Assembly: GCA_947179325.1 (NCBI GenBank)
Contig: CAMXAU010000029.1
Span: 1 to 38,772 of the forward strand
Reading direction: 5' to 3'
Length of the DNA: 38,772 nucleotides
Source of the DNA: an uncultured Bacteroidales bacterium
GTDB lineage: Bacteria > Bacteroidota > Bacteroidia > Bacteroidales > UBA932
Shown here: in pieces, positions 1 through 6,565 of the stretch
Layout: the number at the start of each line of letters is the position of its first letter
Position numbering within the stretch: position 1 is the first letter of the stretch
The notes under the pieces: generated by a model
What the model was told of the DNA's origin: nothing
The model's input: the letters and a program-made list of their open reading frames with translations, nothing else
The model's database searches: none
Translations under genes and position numbers: made by a program

Positions 1-6
1 TAAGGA

Positions 7-50
7 AACTGCACTCCAAAAGTTTTTTGTCTAACTTTTGGGGTGCAGTT
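7..50. mobile_element. IS3-type (IS150-like) terminal hairpin, remnant
   Basis: Two 18-base arms (7-24 and 33-50) form a near-perfect hairpin with one G/T wobble and an 8-base loop. Read on the minus strand, the outer edge begins TGAACTGCACCCC, which resembles the conserved TGnACTGCACCC end of IS150-group IS3 elements. No transposase is attached here, so it is either a remnant or the edge of an element lying outside the window. It could also act as a terminator for whatever ends to its left. Confidence 0.45.
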
Positions 51-74
51 CACTTCTTATTCAGCCCCTCCGTT

Positions 75-308
75 TTATTTCCCAACTTTTGCCATAAGTT
101 CTTCAAGTTGTTTTTTGGGGCTGCCCATTTTGTCAAACTTGCGCCCGGAATACAGAAAAGCTTCACCGTCTGATGTAATTATTTCATTCGAAATAAAATC
201 AACCGCCCCTATACCTATTGAGACTTTGGCATCCCATATCCCTTCTTTTTTAGAGGGGGTGTAATGTCTCAGTCCCGCCCGCAGCAATATGGCCAGCTTT
301 ATTGTCAT
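75..308 (-). pseudogene. SatD-like protein fragment
   Basis: This is a 77-residue open frame, and the same frame stays open about 17 codons further upstream, to a TAG at 360-362. The middle reads AKVSIGIG and then SDGEAFLYSGRKFDKM, which resembles the C-terminal half of SatD-family proteins (a conserved 'SIGIG...SdGeAF..SGr.fd' pattern). The N-terminal half is absent and the end looks cut short. It lies directly beside an IS-type end hairpin, which may explain the truncation. The family match is from memory of the motif only. The fragment is unlikely to be functional. Confidence 0.4.
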
Positions 309-490
309 TTCAGGTTTGTCGACAAGCAGAGTTTTCGACTTGTCTTTCGCGTCTTCAGCCTATGCTTTCTCATTGACGAGGTGCTTCCGTTGATAAGCTC
401 TATTGATTGTTTTTGAAAAACACCTACAAGGCTTTTATTTTAAATCATTATTCGTGTATTTGCGTCATAATGCTTTTAAATGCAATCGTT

Positions 491-835
491 ATGGAAGATA
501 TATATGCCCTCTCGGATGTTCAGATTCAAAAGAAGATTGGAGACAAGATTAAGGCTACAAGACTAAAGCAAAATATAACACAAGATAGTTTGGCTGAGGC
601 TGCGTCAATATCACGTTCATCTGTCCAGAAAGCAGAGTCCGGGGAAATAAAATCCTTTGATACATTTCTTCGTATCTTAAGAATGCTCGGAATGCTGGAT
701 GAGATTAGTCATCTATGCGAAGAAGAGCAATTAACTCCTGGCGAATATTATGATATGGTAAACTCTGCCAAGAAAAGCAAAAGAAAACGTGCCGTTGGCA
801 GTCTTTATGCAAATAAGGAGGAATCAGAATGGTAG
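491..835 (+). CDS. hipB: HipB-like XRE-family antitoxin/repressor
   Basis: The product is a 114-residue DNA-binding protein with one helix-turn-helix at about residues 14-65 (IGDKIKATRLKQNITQDSLAEAA, then SRSSVQKAESG). The C-terminus is basic (KKSKRKRA). HipB proteins dimerise, repress their own operon and neutralise the HipA kinase. The frame is open back to an ATG at 407, but the ATG at 491 is preferred because it puts the usual short leader before the HTH. Its stop overlaps the hipA start (ATGGTAG, 829-835), the usual coupled hipBA layout. HipA downstream is broken, so this gene is now an orphan antitoxin or regulator. Confidence 0.75.
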   Translation: MEDIYALSDVQIQKKIGDKIKATRLKQNITQDSLAEAASISRSSVQKAESGEIKSFDTFLRILRMLGMLDEISHLCEEEQLTPGEYYDMVNSAKKSKRKRAVGSLYANKEESEW

Positions 836-1460
836 ATGTAGCAAAAGTTACGATGTCTGGCGAGAATGTCGGCACATTCAGATGGGATAATATGGCTGAG
901 CACATTTCTTGACAAAACGATTCGATAGAGTTGGCGGCGAGAAAATTCACATGCAAACATTGTGCGGAATAGCTCATTATGATTTTCATCTCCGTAGAGC
1001 ATATTCATATGAACAGGCTTTTAATGTCATGAGACGCCTTCGATTACCATACTCTCAAGCCGAAGAGATGTTTCTTCGAATGGTGTTCAATGTAGTAATA
1101 CGAAATCAAGATGATCACACGAAGAACATTTCATTCTTAATGGATAAAAACGGCAAATGGAGATTGTCTCCAGCATATGATATTGGCTTTGCATACAATC
1201 CTGAAGGCTCGTGGACTGATACTCACCAAATGTCTATAAATGGAAAGTTTGATGAAATCACACGAAAAGACTTGCTGGTTTGTGCCGCGTCAAATAATAT
1301 TAAGAATGCGGCAGAAATTATCGACAAAGTTTGTGAAACCGCATCTGGATGGCCAGAGATAGCAATGAATTGCGGTGTCCCAAAAGAAATGATAGACGCG
1401 AGATTACCATGCAACTCAAAACCGAGTGATGCGGACGGAGCAGATTGCAGTTCTGATTAA
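829..1460 (+). pseudogene. hipA: HipA-like serine/threonine kinase toxin, internally deleted
   Basis: The first 27 codons from ATG 829 encode a normal HipA start (MVDVAKVTM...GENVGTFRWDN) but hit a TGA at 910-912. In another frame from about 903 the sequence continues as HFLTKRFDR, GEKIHMQTLCG, and then the catalytic region with NQDDHTKN and the metal-binding SPAYD motif. A Bacteroidales HipA is normally over 400 residues. About 200 residues are missing, including the N-subdomain and ATP-binding loops, and the join also shifts frame. The remaining 184-residue C-lobe is well preserved, so the deletion may be recent. No kinase activity is expected. Confidence 0.75.
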
Positions 1461-1551
1461 CCGCCAATGTCTGCAAATCCGTAATGTGATGCACTCCGGG
1501 AATTGAAAAATCCGGTGGCAAGGTAGAGATTGACACCATGCTGAAAAACGA

Positions 1552-1591
1552 GAGACAGGGCTTGACTAGTACTTTTAGTCAGCCCTGTCTC
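1552..1591 (-). terminator. Rho-independent terminator of the reductase operon
   Basis: A 16-bp stem with one bulged T (GAGACAGGGCT...AGCCCTGTCTC plus TGACTA/TAGTCA) closes a 7-base loop. On the minus strand it is followed by CGTTTTTC. It sits about 50 bases past the stop codon of the flavin reductase at 1644. It could also limit readthrough from hipA on the other strand. Confidence 0.75.
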
Positions 1592-1643
1592 TGCATTCTC
1601 CCTCAGGCCAATGCCGTGGACCTGTCATCTTCATGCAAAAGCC

Positions 1644-2903
1644 CTATTTGTATCCGAGTTTGCGTTCCTTGCGGTCATTCTGCCGCTCGACTTTTGCAAC
1701 TTCCCTGCGCAGGGAAGGGGTTATGTCTGTACATGTCTTGTGGCAGGCCATTGACAGGGTGTACATGCGCCCGACACAGAAATTGCTGTGTGTGCACTCG
1801 CTGCAATGGTGCTCGTCTGCCATCATCTTGTTTACAAAATCAGTGTCTTCAAGCACTGCACGGCCCATCTGGAGCATCTGGAATCCGCAATCCATCACCT
1901 TGTCTGCATCCTCTCGTGAAGTGACGCCTCCTACATATACCAGCGGCATGTCCGGCAATGCTTTCCTGAATTTCAGTGAATCTTCAAGGAAGAACAGCCT
2001 CTTGAAAGGAACAGTAGGGGACACTATCTTGCCGCCGATCAGAACGCCTGCCTTGAGCCACCATTGTGTCTTCATCGGCATATAGTGCGCAATGGCCTTT
2101 TTCGGAAACTGTCCGCGCATGACATACATCGGTGCACGGCTCACAAAGCCTCCTGAGAGCACCAATGCATCAGCTCCGCATTTTTGAAGCTCCTTTGCTA
2201 CGGTTATGCAGTCGTCAATCTCCATTCCTCCGCGGAAACCGTCCCTTGTGTTCATCTTGACAAAGATCGCTACGCGGCCTTTTGCTGCATCCACGACAGA
2301 CTTCATGCATCTGCGCATGAAACGCATCCTGTTGTCAAGCGATCCGCCATATTCATCCCGGCGATGATTGGTGTACGGGGAAAGGAACTGCGAAATCAGA
2401 TATCCATGCCCTGCGTGAATCTCTACAGCGTCAAACCCGGACTGGATGGCCAGCTCGACAGCATGGCCATATGCTGCCACAACCTCATCGATTTCCTTCA
2501 GGTTCATCTTGTGGACAAAAGTCGGTGAGTATAGGTTGAATCCGCGGCTCGCACCGAATGGAGTGCATCCACAGATCCTTTTATGTGACATGTTCCCGCA
2601 GTGCCCAAGCTGGATTGACGCCTTTGCGCCCTCTGCATGTATTGCATCTGTGAGCTTCTTAAGTTCCGGTACAATCTCCTCGCGCATCCAGAGCTGTCTC
2701 TCGAATGAAAGGCCGCTCTGGCATACCGCTGCATATGCTACGGTTGTCATTCCTATTCCGCCACGTGCCACTGCTGTATGGTAGTCGAACAGCTCCTGAG
2801 ATGGAGAGTTGTGCTCGCACATCCCTTCAAATGCGGCAGAACGTATTGTCCTGTTCCTCAGTTCCAAAGGGCCGATTTTGTACGGTGTAAACAGATTACT
2901 CAT
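1644..2903 (-). CDS. NADH:flavin oxidoreductase / Old Yellow Enzyme family (5-beta-reductase-like candidate)
   Basis: This is a 419-residue TIM-barrel flavoprotein that should reduce an activated C=C bond using FMN. It opens with FTPYKIGPLELRNR, and the family signature HAGHGYLISQFLSP is followed by NHRRDEYGGS and NRMRF near the middle. The FMN phosphate-binding end is YVGGV and QMGRAVL. After the barrel comes a cysteine cluster at about residues 367-387 (C-x2-C-x5-C-x10-C), reminiscent of the 4Fe-4S site in 2,4-dienoyl-CoA reductase and BaiCD/BaiH-type enzymes. The FAD/NAD(P)H domain those enzymes carry is absent, so electrons must come from a partner or directly from NAD(P)H. It lies 73 bases downstream of a 5-alpha-reductase-like gene and is probably co-transcribed with it. 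The family is clear; the steroid or bile-acid substrate is inferred from the neighbour. Confidence 0.85.
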   Translation of the reverse strand: MSNLFTPYKIGPLELRNRTIRSAAFEGMCEHNSPSQELFDYHTAVARGGIGMTTVAYAAVCQSGLSFERQLWMREEIVPELKKLTDAIHAEGAKASIQLGHCGNMSHKRICGCTPFGASRGFNLYSPTFVHKMNLKEIDEVVAAYGHAVELAIQSGFDAVEIHAGHGYLISQFLSPYTNHRRDEYGGSLDNRMRFMRRCMKSVVDAAKGRVAIFVKMNTRDGFRGGMEIDDCITVAKELQKCGADALVLSGGFVSRAPMYVMRGQFPKKAIAHYMPMKTQWWLKAGVLIGGKIVSPTVPFKRLFFLEDSLKFRKALPDMPLVYVGGVTSREDADKVMDCGFQMLQMGRAVLEDTDFVNKMMADEHHCSECTHSNFCVGRMYTLSMACHKTCTDITPSLRREVAKVERQNDRKERKLGYK

Positions 2904-2976
2904 ATAAATTTATCTAAATATCCTTGTTAAATATCCAATGTGCGGTCAGGAATCTTGTCTATATTCTGGTCCGGTC

Positions 2977-3786
2977 CTACCAGATGAAAGGTATCAGGTG
3001 CTTCTTTTTCATTTCCCTGTATTCGTCTCCGAACTCCTCTTCATATTTCGCTGTAAGCGACTTTGCCCTTGGCGCAAGGTTCGCGAAGGTCCATACTGCA
3101 AACAGCAGTCCGGCAGGTGACCAGGTCAGGATGGCATATCCCACCCATTCTGTGAACTCACCGAAATAGTTCGCAGATGTTACATATTTGTACAGATGCT
3201 TTTTCGGGATATAGTGCCTTGTGTCGCCCGGCTTGCGCAGATGCCTGATGACATGGTCCGAATCAAGGTTTATAAGCATTCCAGCAAGGAAGACCAGCGT
3301 GCCGATTATGAACTGGGGGGAGTAGAACCATGCCCCTGTGTAGACAACATTGTATGGGAGCCTGCTTTCCGGTCCGAACGGAACTACGCTGCCGAAAAGC
3401 CATCCGGCGATGAAATATGAATTCAATGTATTGAAGACCATTCCCATTGCCATTATGGATATAGGCATCTTGCTCTTGCCCCTCATGAGGAACGGGAATA
3501 TGAATGACCTCTGGAAATAGTGCAGAAGAAAGAAGCCCGCCATGACATATAGTACAGTCCTGTCATCGCCCGTGTCAATGTCGAGAGCTGCGAAGCGGCA
3601 GGTATAGTAGAGCATGAAAAGGAAAGACGGTGCCTCCATTATTACCCATGCCGCCTTGTTGCTTATCTTCGGACCCCAGTTTGATGTAGAAAGGTAGCCG
3701 TATCCGGCCTTGAGGAAGAAAAGTGCCATATAGACAACGACCGCTATCACGAACATGGCCGCCATGGATATATAATATGTCTGCAT
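2977..3786 (-). CDS. Steroid 5-alpha-reductase-like membrane protein (3-oxo-5-alpha-steroid 4-dehydrogenase family)
   Basis: The product is 269 residues with about six hydrophobic segments. The C-terminal half is characteristic of steroid 5-alpha-reductases: a GMLINLDSDHVIRHLRKPGD-type stretch, then YKYVTSANYFGE, EWVGYAILTWS, and a tail reading YEEEFGDEYREMKKKHLIPFIW. These conserved polar residues (N, D, H, R, Y, E) form the NADPH and 3-keto-4-ene steroid site in the family. The enzyme would act in the inner membrane. In gut Bacteroidales, homologues reduce 3-oxo-delta4 bile acids or steroid hormones. It leads a two-gene minus-strand unit with the flavin reductase and is divergent from pyrG. 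The fold is confident; the natural substrate is not known. Confidence 0.85.
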   Translation of the reverse strand: MQTYYISMAAMFVIAVVVYMALFFLKAGYGYLSTSNWGPKISNKAAWVIMEAPSFLFMLYYTCRFAALDIDTGDDRTVLYVMAGFFLLHYFQRSFIFPFLMRGKSKMPISIMAMGMVFNTLNSYFIAGWLFGSVVPFGPESRLPYNVVYTGAWFYSPQFIIGTLVFLAGMLINLDSDHVIRHLRKPGDTRHYIPKKHLYKYVTSANYFGEFTEWVGYAILTWSPAGLLFAVWTFANLAPRAKSLTAKYEEEFGDEYREMKKKHLIPFIW

Positions 3787-3887
3787 ATAAGTTGTTTAAG
3801 GTTTAGTTCACAGTGCCATCCCCATGCCTGGATGCTACAGGCGTGATTCCGGCCCAATACACAAATGGTCTGCAAAGGTAATAAAGA

Positions 3888-3919
3888 TTTTTTCAAATCA
3901 GTTTTTTTGACTACTTTTG
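3888..3919 (+). promoter_or_regulatory. Candidate promoter of pyrG
   Basis: A -7 box TACTTTTG (3912-3919) matches the Bacteroidales consensus TAnnTTTG. A T-rich stretch 20 bases upstream (3888-3891) stands in for the -33 TTTG. It lies 29 bases before the pyrG start. The rest of the 161-base divergent gap shows no other clear signal. A lone CAAAGGTA at 3873-3880 could be a -7 box for the minus-strand reductase genes but lacks a well-spaced -33 box. Confidence 0.5.
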
Positions 3920-3947
3920 TGCCCCTGATAACGTAAAATTTATATTT

Positions 3948-5561
3948 ATGAATTCGAAATATGTATTCGTTTCAGGTGGTGTAGCATCGTCTTTAGGAAA
4001 AGGAATCATTTCTGCTTCACTTGCCAAATTGCTTCAGGCGCGCGGTTTAAGGGTGACAATCCAGAAATTTGACCCATATATAAATGTCGATCCGGGCACA
4101 CTGAACCCGTATGAGCACGGAGAGTGCTATGTCACGGAGGACGGGGCAGAGACAGACCTGGACCTCGGGCATTATGAGAGGTTTCTCGGTGTCCATACCT
4201 CAAAGGCCAACAATGTAACCACTGGAAAGATATACAATACTGTCATCAGCAAGGAGCGTGAAGGAGCATATCTCGGAAAGACTGTCCAGATTGTCCCCCA
4301 TATCACTGACGAGATCAAGCGCAGGATGATGCTCCTCGGAAAAAGCGGTGACTATGATGTGGTTATAACAGAAATCGGAGGAACAGTCGGCGACATGGAG
4401 TCTCAGCCTTTCGTGGAGGCTGTGAGGCAGCTTCAGTGGGAACTTCCGGAAGAAGACTGTGTGACGATACATCTGACCCTTGTCCCTTATCTCAGCGCAG
4501 CAAAGGAACTGAAGACCAAGCCTACACAGCATTCTGTGCAGATGCTCCAGAGCTCCGGGGTGCAGCCGGACATCATCGTCTGCCGTACAGAGCACCCGCT
4601 TACTCCGGAGCTTCGCAGGAAAGTCGCCCTTTTCTGCAATGTGAAGCCAGGACATGTGATACAGTCGATCGACGCCCCTTCCATCTATTCGGTTCCGCTT
4701 ACAATGAAGGAGGAGAAACTCGACCAGCTTGTTCTTGACCATTTCGGTCTAAAGGGCCTGCCTGAGCCGGACCTCAGGGAATGGAACATGTTCCTTGACA
4801 AGCTTTTCAACCCTAAGCGTACAGTGGATATAGCCCTTGTCGGCAAATATGTCGAGCTGCAGGATGCGTACAAGTCAATTCTTGAGTCATTTGTGCACGC
4901 CGGCGCGGCGAACGAATGCAAAGTCAATGTGCATAGCATACACAGCGAGTTCCTTGACCAGGCAAATGTCGGGGAGAAGCTCGGGGATATGGATGCAATC
5001 CTTGTTGCGCCTGGGTTCGGTGAGCGTGGCCTGGAGGGCAAGGTTGTGGCAATCAGGTACGCCCGTGAGCACAATGTGCCTTTCTTCGGTATCTGCCTCG
5101 GAATGCAGATGTGCGTAGTGGAGTTTGCACGCAATGTCCTTGGTCTGAAGGATGCTATCTCCACAGAGGTGAATCCGTCTACGGCCAATCCGGTGATCGA
5201 CCTGATGGAGGACCAGAAATCTACAACGATAAAGGGAGGGACGATGAGGCTCGGTGCATACAAGTGCCGTCTCGAAAAGGATTCGCTCGCATACAGGATA
5301 TATGGCAGCGAGCTTATTTCCGAAAGGCATCGCCACAGGTATGAGTTCAATAACGACTATCTCCAGATGATAGAGGAAGCAGGAATGAAAGCCTCCGGAA
5401 AGAATCCGGATACGGGACTCGTGGAGATTGTGGAGATTCCTGGACATCCGTTCTTTATCGGTGCCCAGTTCCATCCGGAACTGAAAAGTACACCGGAACG
5501 TCCTCAGCCGATATTTGTCGCATTTGTAAAGGCGGCGATGGAATATAACGCCAAGAAATAG
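3948..5561 (+). CDS. pyrG: CTP synthase
   Basis: This 537-residue enzyme makes CTP from UTP, ATP and glutamine in the cytoplasm. The N-terminal amidoligase domain (about residues 1-265) starts with KYVFVSGGVASSLGKG and carries KFDPYINVDPGT. The C-terminal class I glutaminase has the nucleophile in FFGICLGMQM (Cys at about residue 383) and the His-Glu pair in QFHPEL near the end. Length and motifs are complete, so it should be fully active. A glutaminyl cyclase gene begins 25 bases downstream and may be co-transcribed. Confidence 0.98.
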   Translation: MNSKYVFVSGGVASSLGKGIISASLAKLLQARGLRVTIQKFDPYINVDPGTLNPYEHGECYVTEDGAETDLDLGHYERFLGVHTSKANNVTTGKIYNTVISKEREGAYLGKTVQIVPHITDEIKRRMMLLGKSGDYDVVITEIGGTVGDMESQPFVEAVRQLQWELPEEDCVTIHLTLVPYLSAAKELKTKPTQHSVQMLQSSGVQPDIIVCRTEHPLTPELRRKVALFCNVKPGHVIQSIDAPSIYSVPLTMKEEKLDQLVLDHFGLKGLPEPDLREWNMFLDKLFNPKRTVDIALVGKYVELQDAYKSILESFVHAGAANECKVNVHSIHSEFLDQANVGEKLGDMDAILVAPGFGERGLEGKVVAIRYAREHNVPFFGICLGMQMCVVEFARNVLGLKDAISTEVNPSTANPVIDLMEDQKSTTIKGGTMRLGAYKCRLEKDSLAYRIYGSELISERHRHRYEFNNDYLQMIEEAGMKASGKNPDTGLVEIVEIPGHPFFIGAQFHPELKSTPERPQPIFVAFVKAAMEYNAKK

Positions 5562-5586
5562 GTAGAGAGGTCTGTAATCAAAAGGT

Positions 5587-6348
5587 ATGGCTTTCCGCAG
5601 ATATATAATTTTGTTCGTGCTGTCTGCATTGATGTGCTGCAGCTGTGCCGCCAAGGTGAGGCACTACAGGCTTGAGGTCGTGAAGGAATATCCCCATGAT
5701 GTGACTTCGTATACCCAGGGACTGTTTTTCGATGGCGGGCAGATGTACGAGAGCACAGGGCAGTACGGCCTGTCGACTTTCCGCAAGGTCGAGCTGTCCA
5801 CAGGACGCCCGCTTGCCAGGATTGACTTTTCAAGGAAATATTTCGCAGAAGGCTCTGTGATGCTTGACGGCAAGCTCTATGTGCTTACATGGATGAACAA
5901 GGTGGCTTTTGTGTATGATGCCGAAACGCTGGAGTATCAGTCGACGTATTCATATCCGCGTGAGGGATGGGGACTGACGACTGACGGCAGGGGCCTTATT
6001 GCCAGCGACGGCTCTGCAACGCTGTATTTCATGTCTGGAGACTTTGCAGTCAAGAAGAGACTGACCGTGAGGATGGATGGCAGGCCTGTCAGATACCTTA
6101 ATGAACTGGAATATATTGACGGTAAAATCTGGGCCAACGTCTATACGACAGACCTTATTGTGATAATTGACCCGGAAACAGGCAATGTGGAGGCTACTGT
6201 AGATGCTTCAGGGCTATTGCCTGATAAACTGAGGACAGCACAGACTGATGTGCTGAACGGAATTGCCTATAACAAGGCCGACGGCAGGATTTACCTTACA
6301 GGGAAGAACTGGCCCAGGCTCTATGAGGTAAGGCTAAAGGAGAAATAG
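5587..6348 (+). CDS. Glutaminyl-peptide cyclotransferase (glutaminyl cyclase), lipoprotein
   Basis: The 253-residue product belongs to the plant/bacterial type of glutaminyl cyclase, a five-bladed beta-propeller that turns N-terminal glutamine into pyroglutamate on exported proteins. An N-terminal signal with a cysteine cluster (FVLSALMCCSC) suggests a lipoprotein. Family motifs include YTQGLFF, ESTGQYG, EGWGLT and NELEYIDGKIWANVY, and the end has LNGIAY and FTGKNWP-like YLTGKNWP. In Bacteroidetes these enzymes cap TonB receptors and SusD-like proteins exposed after signal cleavage. It is probably in one transcript with pyrG. Confidence 0.92.
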   Translation: MAFRRYIILFVLSALMCCSCAAKVRHYRLEVVKEYPHDVTSYTQGLFFDGGQMYESTGQYGLSTFRKVELSTGRPLARIDFSRKYFAEGSVMLDGKLYVLTWMNKVAFVYDAETLEYQSTYSYPREGWGLTTDGRGLIASDGSATLYFMSGDFAVKKRLTVRMDGRPVRYLNELEYIDGKIWANVYTTDLIVIIDPETGNVEATVDASGLLPDKLRTAQTDVLNGIAYNKADGRIYLTGKNWPRLYEVRLKEK

Positions 6349-6412
6349 ATATGGCTGGTCCGGCAACAGCTGGACCATGCCATACTCCTATTATAAGAAC
6401 ATATTTATTAAC

Positions 6413-6511
6413 TTGCAGGGGTACTTTGTTGTGTTACATGTAATTGTGGCCACGAAGTTGAGAGAGTCCCATTGAACCTGACACCGTTAATCCGGCCGTA
6501 GGGAATTGCAG
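6413..6511 (+). promoter_or_regulatory. TPP riboswitch (THI element)
   Basis: The conserved thiamin pyrophosphate aptamer is readable: GGGGTACT, then TTGAGAGAGTCCC, TTGAACCTGA, CCGTTAAT and CCGGCCGTAGGGAA. The outer stem P1 pairs TTGCA (6413-6417) with TGCAG (6507-6511). It sits 49 bases before the start of the TonB-dependent receptor, so it should lower receptor expression when TPP is plentiful. This is strong evidence that the receptor imports thiamin or a thiamin precursor. Confidence 0.93.
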
Positions 6512-6542
6512 AATCTCGTTGGTACATCCGTACCGCCCCTTG

Positions 6543-6565
6543 CATAATGATAAAACAATTATGCG
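6543..6565 (+). promoter_or_regulatory. Candidate riboswitch expression platform masking the start codon
   Basis: GCATAAT (6543-6549) pairs perfectly with ATTATGC (6559-6565), and the second arm contains the ATG at 6561. A second small hairpin, GGTAC/GTACC, lies at about 6521-6533. There is no poly-T tract, so translational control by hiding the start codon fits better than a terminator. Confidence 0.45.

Noticed and set aside
1538..2784. Plus-strand open frames over the flavin reductase
   Set aside because: They are antisense to a complete, conserved OYE-family gene.
6349..6400. Hairpin TGGTCC/GGACCA as a terminator after the glutaminyl cyclase
   Set aside because: The stem is short and no T-tract follows; it was left out of the feature list.
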